A DNA stretch of 64,000 nucleotides from Rhizobium sp. C1 (lineage in GTDB: Bacteria; Pseudomonadota; Alphaproteobacteria; Rhizobiales; Rhizobiaceae): NCBI RefSeq assembly GCF_021026335.1, contig NZ_JAJNCY010000011.1:1-64000 (forward strand), read 5' to 3'. The position numbers and the translations under genes are program-made. The notes under the pieces are model-generated. The model was given only the letters and a program-made list of their open reading frames with translations, was not told where the DNA came from and did no database searches. Below, one piece after another: positions 35,445-43,826 of the stretch; position 1 is the first letter of the stretch, and the number at the start of each line of letters is the position of its first letter.

Positions 35445-36553
35445 GTCACGGCCTCGTTGAGAAAGCGGAACCGCTCCGGCGCGATCTCGATGGTCATCGT
35501 ATCGCCGGGGTTGACCGCGCTGGCGCCATGCCCGAGGCCATGTGTCTGGATGCGCCAGCTTTCGCCGTCGCTCTCGCCCCGCCCGGCTTCCAGATCGACC
35601 AGATTGCCGAGATAGGTGCGGGAGCGGACCTGCAGGCGATAGATATTCGTCTGCAAAGAGCCGGTTTCGTGATGGGACACGATCCGGGCATCTTCCGGCC
35701 GCCAGCACAGATAGACATGCGGCGCGACAGGCGGAACGTCCGAGCGGACCACGGCCTCGCCCAGCGGTGTTGCCACCTTGTAGAGGCCGTTCGTCCGGTC
35801 TTCGGCGACGACCTTTGCCGCCATGATATTGGCCGTACCGATGAAGTCGGCGACGAAGCGGTTGGCGGGGCGGCGATAGATGTCTTCGGGCGCGCCCATC
35901 TGCTCGACCACGCCGGCGCGCATGACGACGACGAGATCGGACATGGCAAGCGCTTCGGCCTGATCATGGGTGACGTAGACGGCGGTGAACCCTTGCGCCC
36001 GCTGCAGCGACCGGATTTCGGCGCGCACCTGATCGCGCAGTTTCGCGTCGAGATTGGAGAGAGGCTCGTCGAAGAGCATCACGCCCGGCCGCACCGCCAT
36101 GGCGCGGGCAAGCGCCACACGCTGCTGCTGGCCGCCGGACAGTTGCGCCGGCAGACGCTCAAGCTGTGCCGACAGCCGCACCTGCGCCGCCACCTCCTCG
36201 ACGCGCGCCGTCATCGCGCTGCCGGAAAGCCGCTTCTGGCGCAGCCCAAAGCCGATATTGTCGGCGACCGTCAGATGCGGAAAAAGCGCGTAGGACTGGA
36301 AGCACATGGCGGTATCGCGCCGCTCCGGCGGAATGCCGGCCATGTCCTGGCCCTCGATCTCGACCCGTCCGCTATCGAGCGGAACGAAGCCGGCAATGGC
36401 ACGCAGCAACGTCGTCTTGCCACAGCCCGATGGACCCAGCAGCGTCACCAGCTCGCCCTTGCGGGCGCTGAAACTGACGGCATTGAGAGCCTGGAACCTG
36501 TCATAACGAAGACTGGCGTTCTCAACCCTGAGCGCGGGGGCGTCGCTGACCAT
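35441..36553 (-). CDS. ABC transporter ATP-binding protein (PotA-like)
   Basis: A 370-residue importer ATPase: Walker [14 protein letters not shown], signature [15 protein letters not shown], Walker [16 protein letters not shown] and the His switch [10 protein letters not shown]. The C-terminal part (about 240-370) is a TOBE/OB regulatory domain as in PotA and UgpC. ATG 36553 has AAAGG 7 bases upstream; GTG 36556 directly before it is less likely. It is the first gene of the import operon and is divergent from the ROK regulator. Confidence 0.92.
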   Translation of the reverse strand: MVSDAPALRVENASLRYDRFQALNAVSFSARKGELVTLLGPSGCGKTTLLRAIAGFVPLDSGRVEIEGQDMAGIPPERRDTAMCFQSYALFPHLTVADNIGFGLRQKRLSGSAMTARVEEVAAQVRLSAQLERLPAQLSGGQQQRVALARAMAVRPGVMLFDEPLSNLDAKLRDQVRAEIRSLQRAQGFTAVYVTHDQAEALAMSDLVVVMRAGVVEQMGAPEDIYRRPANRFVADFIGTANIMAAKVVAEDRTNGLYKVATPLGEAVVRSDVPPVAPHVYLCWRPEDARIVSHHETGSLQTNIYRLQVRSRTYLGNLVDLEAGRGESDGESWRIQTHGLGHGASAVNPGDTMTIEIAPERFRFLNEAVT

Positions 36554-36614
36554 CACATAACCTTTCTCGAAATCGATCGCGTTTCTGCGCCCGATGAAAA
36601 GGCTTTATCATGCG

Positions 36615-36624
36615 TTATGTATAA
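36615..36624. promoter_or_regulatory. candidate ROK operator, copy 1
   Basis: TTAT-GT-ATAA lies 62 bases upstream of the ATPase start. The same TTAT-N2-ATAA pattern recurs at 36724-36733, near the ROK gene. AT-rich palindromes are usual for ROK/NagC-type regulators. Short and inferred. Confidence 0.4.
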
Positions 36625-36722
36625 TATTTATGACCGTTTGTGATAGTTTGCGAAATATCGCCAATCCCTCCGTTGAAGGGCATATACACCGCTGATTGCG
36701 CTTGCAGCGGAAATTTTGAAAC

Positions 36723-36734
36723 ATTATGCATAAT
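36723..36734. promoter_or_regulatory. candidate ROK operator, copy 2
   Basis: A perfect 12-base palindrome ATTATGCATAAT, 67 bases upstream of the ROK start codon in the divergent promoter region. With copy 1 it could allow a bound regulator to control both directions. Palindrome is direct observation; role is inferred. Confidence 0.45.
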
Positions 36735-36800
36735 TTAAGCATGCAGGGCTGCGCCGTCTGGCCTGGCTGCAGCGAAAACCGAACTGCGGAAGGAGAGGCC

Positions 36801-37940
36801 ATGAGGAAACAGGCGCAGCCGGACCTGTCGGGCAATGAGCGGATGGTGCTGGAGATCGTCCGCCGGGCCTCGGGCGGCGTCATGCGATCCGCCCTTGCGC
36901 CGCAGACCAATCTGACCCAGCCTTCCGTTCATCGCATCGTCGATACGTTGCTGGAGGCGGGCCTGCTGAAGCTTGGCGAGGCTGTCGTGCACGGGCGCGG
37001 CAAGCCGAGCCCGGCGCTGCAGCTGAACAGCGAAGCCGGCTACACGATCGGCATCTCCGTCAACACCGACTGCGTTTCCTTTGGCATCTGCGACCTCGCC
37101 TGCAACATCGTGCATGAGGAGATGCTGGACGGAAAGCCGGACAACCGCCGCGACACCCTGTTCCTGCTCAAGCAGCGCACGCGCGACGCGATGACTGCCC
37201 GCGGCATCGATGCATCGCGCCTGATCGGTGTCGGCTTCTCCATGGCCGGCTTTTTCGTGGATAGCGCGCGCCGGTTCAATGCACCGGAGCCGCTCCGCGA
37301 CTGGTCTCTGGTCGATATCCGCAGCGAACTGGAAACGTTGTTCGATCTTCCCGTGCTGGTCGAGAATAACGGAACGACCGGGGCGATCGGCGAATCCGCC
37401 GTGGGGGCCGGGCGGAGGTTCCCGACCTTCGGCTATCTCTCGTTCAACTACGGTTTCGGCGGCGGCATCGTGCTCGAGGGCCGGCCGCTGTTCGGCGCGT
37501 TCGGCAATGCCGGCGAAATCAGCCGCGTGTTCACCGCGGAAGAAGGCCCCTCGCGCCCTGCCCTTGGCGAATTGCTGAAGCGTCTGAACGCCCGCGGCGT
37601 TGAAGTCGCAAACATCCGCGAGCTGCGCCAGCGCTTCGATCCTGCCTGGCCCGGCGTCGACGATTGGGTTCAGGAAATCACGCCCGCGCTGAACCGCGCC
37701 ATCGACATGCTGCGCGCCGTGATCGACCCCGAGGCGATCGTGTTCGGCGGCGAGCTGCCGCATGCATTGGGCGAGCGGCTCCTGCAGGTTTCCCCTTCGA
37801 AATCGCTGACGCGCTACGGCGTGGAAGCGCCGTTTCCGACGCGCCTTGTCAGCGAAATTGCCGGTGATCCCGCCATCGTGGGCGCTGCGCTCATTCCACT
37901 CATGGAGCGCTACTTCCTCTGGTCGCTGCCAAAACCTTAA
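36801..37940 (+). CDS. ROK-family transcriptional regulator
   Basis: A 379-residue ROK protein. The N-terminal winged helix (NERMVLEIVRRASGG, TNLTQPSVHRIVDTLLEAGLL) precedes an ASKHA sugar-kinase-like body with YTIGISVNTD, VLVENNGTTGAIGE and FNYGFGGGIVLEG. The usual ROK zinc motif (GHxxxxxxxxxCxCGxxGC) is not seen, so the zinc site is lost. GGAAGGAG before ATG 36801 fixes the start. Divergent orientation makes it the likely regulator of the glycerophosphodiester operon, perhaps sensing a sugar headgroup. Confidence 0.88.
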   Translation: MRKQAQPDLSGNERMVLEIVRRASGGVMRSALAPQTNLTQPSVHRIVDTLLEAGLLKLGEAVVHGRGKPSPALQLNSEAGYTIGISVNTDCVSFGICDLACNIVHEEMLDGKPDNRRDTLFLLKQRTRDAMTARGIDASRLIGVGFSMAGFFVDSARRFNAPEPLRDWSLVDIRSELETLFDLPVLVENNGTTGAIGESAVGAGRRFPTFGYLSFNYGFGGGIVLEGRPLFGAFGNAGEISRVFTAEEGPSRPALGELLKRLNARGVEVANIRELRQRFDPAWPGVDDWVQEITPALNRAIDMLRAVIDPEAIVFGGELPHALGERLLQVSPSKSLTRYGVEAPFPTRLVSEIAGDPAIVGAALIPLMERYFLWSLPKP

Positions 37941-38082
37941 ACTTGGCTTCGTTCGAAAAAAATCGATTTCTGGCGTGTGCGTTCACAATCGATCTTTTAT
38001 CCTCGTCCGCAGCACCTGATTGTCTTTCTACGCATCTGCATTGGCGTCATATGCAATACGTTTGATATTTCGCCATGTGCCG

Positions 38083-39558
38083 TCAGGACGCGAGGCGGCC
38101 GATCTGCCTGATATCATCGCGAAAGCGCGCCAGTTCTTCATCGCGCCTGACCTTGTCGGGAATGCGCAACAGATATGATAGATGGACGGTCACGAACAGC
38201 GTTCGGGTGTCATCCATGACAATCGGCCGGCTGCGGACATTTTCCAGCCGGTCTTTGCGATCCGTGAGTGAAAACAGCGCCGCCGCACCCATGGCGACGA
38301 CAAGTTTTGGTTTCACGAGGTCTATCTCACGGTTCAACCACCATCTGCAATGCTCCACCTCGCCCGCATTCGGCCGCTGGTGGATACGTCTCTTTCCCCT
38401 CGGCTCGTATTTGAAATGCTTGACGGCATTGGTGACGTAAAGGGCCTGCCGCTCCAGACCGGCAAGAGCCAAAGCCTCATCGAAAACACGGCCGGCCGGA
38501 CCCACGAACGGCCGGCCAGCGAGATCCTCCTGATCGCCAGGCTGCTCACCCACAATCATGACCTTCGCGTTGGCAGGACCTTCGCCAAACACCGTCTGTG
38601 TCGCCCGGCAGTGGAGATCACAGCGCGTGCAGCCGCTCGCCTCGTGGCGCAGCGCCTCGATCGTGCCGGCTTCCACTATCGGGGCATCCGGCATTCGCGC
38701 CGCGGCTTCCTGCAGTCTATGATGAAAGGGGAGCGGCTCGGTTGCCTGTCGCCGCCCCATATCAATGAGCTTCGCTTCTGCACCGGCAATGAGGCTCGGA
38801 ATCAGCTCCGCCTCCGGCAGGTTCTTCCAGTATTTCTTGGGCATCTCGGTCATCATCATCTTCACCTTCAGCCGTGCCGGGTTGAAAATGGAAGCGTAAT
38901 AGGTACGCCAGAGTTCGTCGGTCTCATCGGTAATGTCGGGCTTCTCAGCCGGCTTGGTCGATGTGAGCAGTGTCTGCCCGTCCCAGGAGGCTGAGCCGCG
39001 AGGGGTTGCGATGATCCAGTCCATGTCATTGAAGCGGCGTTGGAAGAACGGCGCAACGCGAGCGACGATGAAGTGGTCGGGCTCGAACCAGGCAAGAAAC
39101 CGCCGCCGCCCAGCGACGCCGGGCGGCAGCGGGATTTCCTTGAACCGCACGAAGGCCGTCATCTTGTGATAATCGCGGCCAATCGACTTTTGCATGCGGT
39201 GGGCCAAAGCGACATCGGCATCGGTTTTCAGATCGAGCAAATGCCGTTCGGCCTGCAATCGAAAGAAAAGCCGGTAAAGCAGCGCAAATCGTCCCGGATC
39301 GGAGTGACAGACGAGGGCACTTGCGAGCCGGAGGAAGGCCGCCGGGACCGACAGCGGCGCAGGGTTGTTTGCTGCAAGGCGTGTCGGAGCGACCTCCGCT
39401 TTCGACGAAACCGGCTCCGCGCCAAACAACCCCTGCTCCTCGCTCCTCAGCCGCCAATCGATAGCCTTAGGTTCAATGCCGGCCTGCAGGAACGTCCGTG
39501 CGGCATCGCGCCACTCGGACAGGTCCCCTCGCCCCTCAAGAAAGCAGGTCTCGATCAT
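38083..39558 (-). CDS. UdgX-type uracil-DNA glycosylase superfamily protein fused to a TIGR03915-type domain
   Basis: A 491-residue fusion. Residues about 1-240 match the 'probable DNA metabolism' family (TIGR03915/DUF4130; FALLYRLFFRLQAERHLL, RRRFLAWFEPDHFIV). Residues about 290-490 are a family-4/UdgX-like glycosylase: iron-sulfur CTRC at 310-313, motif A GEQPGDQED, and the UdgX-specific loop KRRIH at 389-393, whose His crosslinks to uracil in DNA in studied UdgX. Motif B reads HLSYLLR instead of the usual HPS. The start overlaps the radical SAM gene by 4 bases. Confidence 0.88.
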   Translation of the reverse strand: MIETCFLEGRGDLSEWRDAARTFLQAGIEPKAIDWRLRSEEQGLFGAEPVSSKAEVAPTRLAANNPAPLSVPAAFLRLASALVCHSDPGRFALLYRLFFRLQAERHLLDLKTDADVALAHRMQKSIGRDYHKMTAFVRFKEIPLPPGVAGRRRFLAWFEPDHFIVARVAPFFQRRFNDMDWIIATPRGSASWDGQTLLTSTKPAEKPDITDETDELWRTYYASIFNPARLKVKMMMTEMPKKYWKNLPEAELIPSLIAGAEAKLIDMGRRQATEPLPFHHRLQEAAARMPDAPIVEAGTIEALRHEASGCTRCDLHCRATQTVFGEGPANAKVMIVGEQPGDQEDLAGRPFVGPAGRVFDEALALAGLERQALYVTNAVKHFKYEPRGKRRIHQRPNAGEVEHCRWWLNREIDLVKPKLVVAMGAAALFSLTDRKDRLENVRSRPIVMDDTRTLFVTVHLSYLLRIPDKVRRDEELARFRDDIRQIGRLAS

Positions 39559-40787
39559 AGCAGGCTCAACTGTTCCGGCTTGGGCGCAAACATCGTTCGC
39601 AGGTCGGCTCGGTCGATCAGGCGATGAGGCGTCCAGTCTTCCGCAACGATGAAAGCCTTTACCTTCTTCAACGACACACCGAGACATCCGACATCCTCCA
39701 GCCGCAGGCGCTTGAAACGCCGGGTCGACAGAATCGACCTGACTGTCTTGGTGCCAAATCCCGGCACACGCAAAAGCGTTTCCTTGTCGGCGCGGTTGAC
39801 ATCGACCGGGAAGCGATCCCGATGACCGAGCGCCCAGGCCAGTTTCGGATCAAGGTCGAGATCGAGCATTCCATCAGGTCGCGAGGCGGTAATTTCCGAA
39901 ATCTCAAACCCGTAAAAGCGATAAAGCCAGTCTGCCTGGTATAGCCGATGCTCGCGCATCAGCGGCGGCTTGATCAGCGGCAGGTTCTTCGAGGCGTCGG
40001 GGATCGGGCTGAACGCAGAATAATAGACGCGCTTCAGACCGTAGCTGCCATAGAGCCGCGCGCTCGTGCCAAGAATGGTCGCGTCATCTGCCGCGTCGGC
40101 GCCAACGATCACCTGCGTGCTTTGCCCGGCCGGCGCGAACGTCTTGCGCCGCCTGGTCTGCAGGGTCGGATCGGACATTTCTTCGATCTTGAGGCGCAGA
40201 TTGCCCATCGACTGGCGGATATTGTCCGGGCGCTTTTCCGGCGCGAACTTTTCGATCCCGGCATCGGTCGGCAGTTCGATGTTGATCGAAAGGCGATCGG
40301 CATAGAGACCCGCTTCCTCGATAAGCTGCGGTGAAGCTTCGGGAATGGATTTCAGATGAATATAGCCGCGGAAATTATGTGTGCTGCGCAGTTCCCGGGC
40401 GATCCGGACCATTTCCTCCATCGTGTGGTCCGATGAGCGAATGATGCCGGAGGACAGGAACAGACCTTCGATATAGTTGCGCCGATAGAATTCCAGCGTC
40501 AGCCAGATGACTTCCTCGACCGAGAAGCGCGCGCGCTCGACATTGCTCGACGACCGATTGATGCAGTAGGCGCAGTCGTAGATACAAAAATTCGTCATCA
40601 GGATCTTGAGAAGCGAGATGCATCGACCATCCGGTGCGTAGGCATGGCAGATGCCGGATCCTTCGGTCGACCCCAAGCCGCCAGAGGCAGACGAATTGCG
40701 TTTTGTCGTTCCGCTGGAGGCACAGGACGCATCGTATTTTGCGGCGTCTGATAGAATGGCCAAGCGTTCCTTGAGCGACTTTCTCAT
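39555..40787 (-). CDS. putative DNA modification/repair radical SAM protein (TIGR03916 type)
   Basis: A 410-residue radical SAM enzyme with Cys68, Cys72 and Cys75 (CIYDCAYC) binding the 4Fe-4S cluster. The radical SAM barrel covers about 55-300. A helix-hairpin-helix, LLRVPGFGTKTVRSIL, near the C terminus suggests DNA binding. The family is known to be genomically linked to uracil-DNA-glycosylase-superfamily genes, with no settled reaction. ATG 40787 begins the family sequence MRKSLKERLAILSDAAKYDASC-like region; ATG 40811 is upstream in frame. An SOS box overlaps the 5' region. Confidence 0.88.
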   Translation of the reverse strand: MRKSLKERLAILSDAAKYDASCASSGTTKRNSSASGGLGSTEGSGICHAYAPDGRCISLLKILMTNFCIYDCAYCINRSSSNVERARFSVEEVIWLTLEFYRRNYIEGLFLSSGIIRSSDHTMEEMVRIARELRSTHNFRGYIHLKSIPEASPQLIEEAGLYADRLSINIELPTDAGIEKFAPEKRPDNIRQSMGNLRLKIEEMSDPTLQTRRRKTFAPAGQSTQVIVGADAADDATILGTSARLYGSYGLKRVYYSAFSPIPDASKNLPLIKPPLMREHRLYQADWLYRFYGFEISEITASRPDGMLDLDLDPKLAWALGHRDRFPVDVNRADKETLLRVPGFGTKTVRSILSTRRFKRLRLEDVGCLGVSLKKVKAFIVAEDWTPHRLIDRADLRTMFAPKPEQLSLL

Positions 40788-40792
40788 ACAAT

Positions 40793-40807
40793 GTTCACTA
40801 AATGTTC
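40793..40807 (-). promoter_or_regulatory. LexA (SOS) box, GTTC-N7-GTTC
   Basis: GTTC at 40793-40796 and GTTC at 40804-40807 are separated by exactly 7 bases, the direct-repeat SOS box of alphaproteobacteria. Its near edge is 5 bases upstream of the radical SAM start codon. No other such box was noticed while reading the window. It places the radical SAM-UdgX operon in the DNA-damage regulon, which fits the gene functions. Confidence 0.78.
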
Positions 40808-40883
40808 TCATGACGCTTGTCAATTAAAACAGCCCACCCGCTCTCCCAAAAATGGGAGTTCGTTCACGGTTCTGGTCATCTCA

Positions 40884-42959
40884 CTAGCCCGGCTCCAGCT
40901 GCGCGACAGCGCGATCCAGGAGATCGTTAATTGCTTCGATCGCGCCGATCGCCGCGCCATGCTTGAGGGTTCCGGCGCTCGGCGCAGGATCCTTGTACGG
41001 CACGGGTTCCGGGGTGTCTCCAGCTGCGAACCAGCCCGCGCCTGCCATTCTCAGCCGCTCCGTCTTTTCCATGGCAACCGCCGCGAGCCTGGCCAGCGCA
41101 TCGCGCTCGTCATCCGTGGCGTCTCCATCAGCCATGGCGCTGGCCAGCACCCGCGCCCAATGCGCGCAGGAGACCAGAAGCAAAAGCTTTGTCCGTACCG
41201 AGCCAAACTTTGTCACCACCGACCACGGACCGCCCAGCGGGCGCACGGCTACGGCCAAGGCGCCGTATTTATGATCGAGCTTCAACGCGGCTCCGGTGAT
41301 AGAATCGATGGACTTTTTCTTGTCACAGGCCGCAGCCATCAGTTCATCGAGTGCATCGAGAAAGTCTCCCATGGCGGCATCGACCGCGCCGCCGGTTCGC
41401 ACGGGAAAGATCAGAAAGGCGGCCGCGATGCCGCAAAGGGCGCCGATCAATGTCTCGCTCAGCCTCAGGACGAGGAGTTCGGGCGTGAACATCCCCATGA
41501 GCCCGTATAGCAGGGCGAGGCCGTTGGTGAAGAAGAAGATCATCCAGCCATACGAGGCCTGCAGATTGTAGACCGCCAGGAAAAAGACGACCGGGATCAA
41601 CAGGCCGGCCGCGAGCGCATGGCCGTGTAGCAGCGTGGCCAGCAACGTGCCGGCGACCACCCCGCCAAAGGTTCCGGCGGCGCGGCTCATCGCACGTATC
41701 GCGGTGTCGGCACGTGTGCGCGTATTGTTGAACACGATATAGGCGGTCACGACCGCCCAGTACCATCGCGTGGGCGAGAGCATCAGGCCGATAGCCAGGG
41801 CAAGGCCGCATGCGACGGTGACCTGGATCGGTCGGTGAAAGGCTGCCGGAATGCCAAGGCGGCTCGGCCCGAGAGCGGCCTGAACGGCCGCCGGCGCTGA
41901 CGCGGTAGCGCGCGCAAAAATCGGCGATGGCGCGGGGCCGAGTGCGACATTGATGCGGGCCCGGGCGCGGCGAACCTCCTGCAGCAACTGAACGGCTTCA
42001 CCGCCGGAGGCAAACGCAGACGGATGATTTGTCGAAACCGTCGGCCCGCTTTCGGTCAGCAAGGCATGCAGGGCTTCCGGTGGCGGCAGTTCGGTCTCGC
42101 GATAGCGCACCAACCGTTCCACGGCGAGAAGAAGATCAATCAAACCACCTGCAAGATCGGCTGTGGCGCCTTCGACGGCCCAACCCTGCGGGGTGATCTG
42201 GGGTACGAAACCTTCGGCCATCAGAAGGATTTCGCGCAACTCCGTCATCTGGGTTCTGACGGTCATGCGATCATCGGGTGGCAATTTGCCATTGACCGAG
42301 GCCTGCAGGAGATGTCGGAGGATCAGATTGATCCGGTGATCAATCGTCCGCAGCGCACGGCGAAAATCGCGCTCGGGATCCTCCGTGAAGAGAAGCGTTG
42401 AGGCCAGTTGCGCAGAGCCCAAAGCAATTGCTGCGGCCAGAAGCATGTATCCGGCGTCCGACGGGACGGGATGCATGTAGTCGCCCATGAAATAGGCCAT
42501 GAATGCGACAAGCCCGACGCCGAGCCAGCGCATCCCATATCGCCGGATATAGACCGAAACGAAGATGACAGAGAGGAACACCAGATATGCGACAACGGGC
42601 TGCGGCGCCAAAGCGCCGGCAAGGATCGAGGCCGTCGCTCCCATCAGCCCAGCGAGGGCACGCGTCACCGTCTGGCGGCGCCAGCCCGCATCGCGAATCC
42701 CGATCGTACCGATAAAGGACAGAAGGATCGCCAGCCCATAGGCTGCGACCGGCAGCGGACAAACCTGATGCACCGCGATCAGAACGATCACCGTCAGCAT
42801 CAACGCAAACAGCGCGCGGGCCGCCATGCGCAGTCGCGAGAGCGCCGGGTCCGCGGCTGACAGACGGTCCATCACATGTGATGACAGGCGATTCTGGAAG
42901 CCCGCTTGCTCGGAAATGACCAGCTCCTGTCCTGGCTGTGTTGCCGGCGCCGGGACCAT
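40884..42959 (-). CDS. FUSC-family membrane transporter (aromatic-acid/AaeB-like exporter)
   Basis: A 691-residue protein with two blocks of membrane helices (about 45-200 and 370-520), each followed by a cytoplasmic helical region, the standard FUSC architecture. The second block contains PTRWYWAVVTAYIVFNNTRT, the fusaric-acid-resistance signature. Family members export aromatic acids or related toxins. No membrane-fusion partner lies beside it. Start is uncertain: ATG 42959 has a weak ribosome site and GTG 42971 is in frame. Confidence 0.83.
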   Translation of the reverse strand: MVPAPATQPGQELVISEQAGFQNRLSSHVMDRLSAADPALSRLRMAARALFALMLTVIVLIAVHQVCPLPVAAYGLAILLSFIGTIGIRDAGWRRQTVTRALAGLMGATASILAGALAPQPVVAYLVFLSVIFVSVYIRRYGMRWLGVGLVAFMAYFMGDYMHPVPSDAGYMLLAAAIALGSAQLASTLLFTEDPERDFRRALRTIDHRINLILRHLLQASVNGKLPPDDRMTVRTQMTELREILLMAEGFVPQITPQGWAVEGATADLAGGLIDLLLAVERLVRYRETELPPPEALHALLTESGPTVSTNHPSAFASGGEAVQLLQEVRRARARINVALGPAPSPIFARATASAPAAVQAALGPSRLGIPAAFHRPIQVTVACGLALAIGLMLSPTRWYWAVVTAYIVFNNTRTRADTAIRAMSRAAGTFGGVVAGTLLATLLHGHALAAGLLIPVVFFLAVYNLQASYGWMIFFFTNGLALLYGLMGMFTPELLVLRLSETLIGALCGIAAAFLIFPVRTGGAVDAAMGDFLDALDELMAAACDKKKSIDSITGAALKLDHKYGALAVAVRPLGGPWSVVTKFGSVRTKLLLLVSCAHWARVLASAMADGDATDDERDALARLAAVAMEKTERLRMAGAGWFAAGDTPEPVPYKDPAPSAGTLKHGAAIGAIEAINDLLDRAVAQLEPG

Positions 42960-43268
42960 GCCCGCCGCCACGATCCAATCGACTGGATCGGGGCGACTTT
43001 ATCACAGTGATCATTGCTGGTTCCAGCGCTTTGGGATCGATGTGTGAAATGCTGCTGGCGGAGACCATCCACACGGTTTGCGACAAGCCCCGTCTTCTCG
43101 ATAGGTGCGTGCCAAGATCAAACTCGGCGCAAATTGTTGTGCAAGGCCTGCAGCAAAGTGAACGCACCATCCGAAAGTGCAGGAAAGCCGGAGCAAATCA
43201 TGCTCTGTTAGTGTCATGCCGCCGCCCGGTCATTCAGCTCCCGGATGACGCGGAAAGACTGTCAGTTC
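42960..43268. other. divergent intergenic region with inverted repeats
   Basis: This 309-base gap separates divergent FUSC and RbsD/FucU-like genes. Two inverted repeats lie near FUSC: CGATCCA/TGGATCG with a 6-base centre at 42971-42990, and ATCAC-A-GTGAT at 43001-43011. The first would fold in the FUSC leader over the ribosome site. No short gene was recognised. Confidence 0.5.
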
Positions 43269-43730
43269 ATGATCCGAGGAAAAGATGCCGTGCTCAAAGG
43301 AATAGATCCTATCGTTCATGCAGAGCTTCTCCACGTGCTCATGCTCATGGGTCATGGCGACGATCTCGTTGTCTGTGATATCAACCATCCCGCCGCGACG
43401 ATCGCCGCCAAGACGACCTATGGATCGCTCATCAATCTATCCGGATGTGGTTTGGCCGAAGCAACGCGTGCGATCCTCACCCTCTTTCCGCTGGACACTT
43501 TCGTGGAAAAGCCTGTCTGCCGCATGCAGGTGGTGGGCGAGCCGGAACGGCAGATGCCGATTTTTGCGCAGATACAGGATGTCATCGACGCGGCCGAGGG
43601 CCGCGCCGTCCCCATGCAACCGCTCGAACGGTTTGCCTTTTACGAAGCCGCCAGCCGGTCCTTCGCGATTGTGAGGACTTCCGATCCGGGCCCATACGGC
43701 TGCTTCATTCTCAAGAAGGGCGTCATCTGA
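43269..43730 (+). CDS. RbsD/FucU family sugar mutarotase (copy 1)
   Basis: A 153-residue D-ribose pyranase/L-fucose mutarotase family protein that interconverts sugar anomers. Motifs are IVHAELLHVLMLMGHGDDLVV with its catalytic His, FPLDTF and the C-terminal YGCFILKKGV. ATG 43269 begins conserved sequence; ATG 43245 is upstream in frame. It is convergent with a ribokinase gene whose operon encodes a second RbsD/FucU copy. The two copies differ widely and may act on different sugars. Confidence 0.87.
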   Translation: MIRGKDAVLKGIDPIVHAELLHVLMLMGHGDDLVVCDINHPAATIAAKTTYGSLINLSGCGLAEATRAILTLFPLDTFVEKPVCRMQVVGEPERQMPIFAQIQDVIDAAEGRAVPMQPLERFAFYEAASRSFAIVRTSDPGPYGCFILKKGVI

Positions 43731-43826
43731 GATAGGTTAACAGCGTTTACCCGGGGGCGGTCAGATGTCTCGCATTCCCCGCGCTGCCGTCTCCAGCTGC
43801 CTGATCGCCCGTATGCGCTGGCGCCG

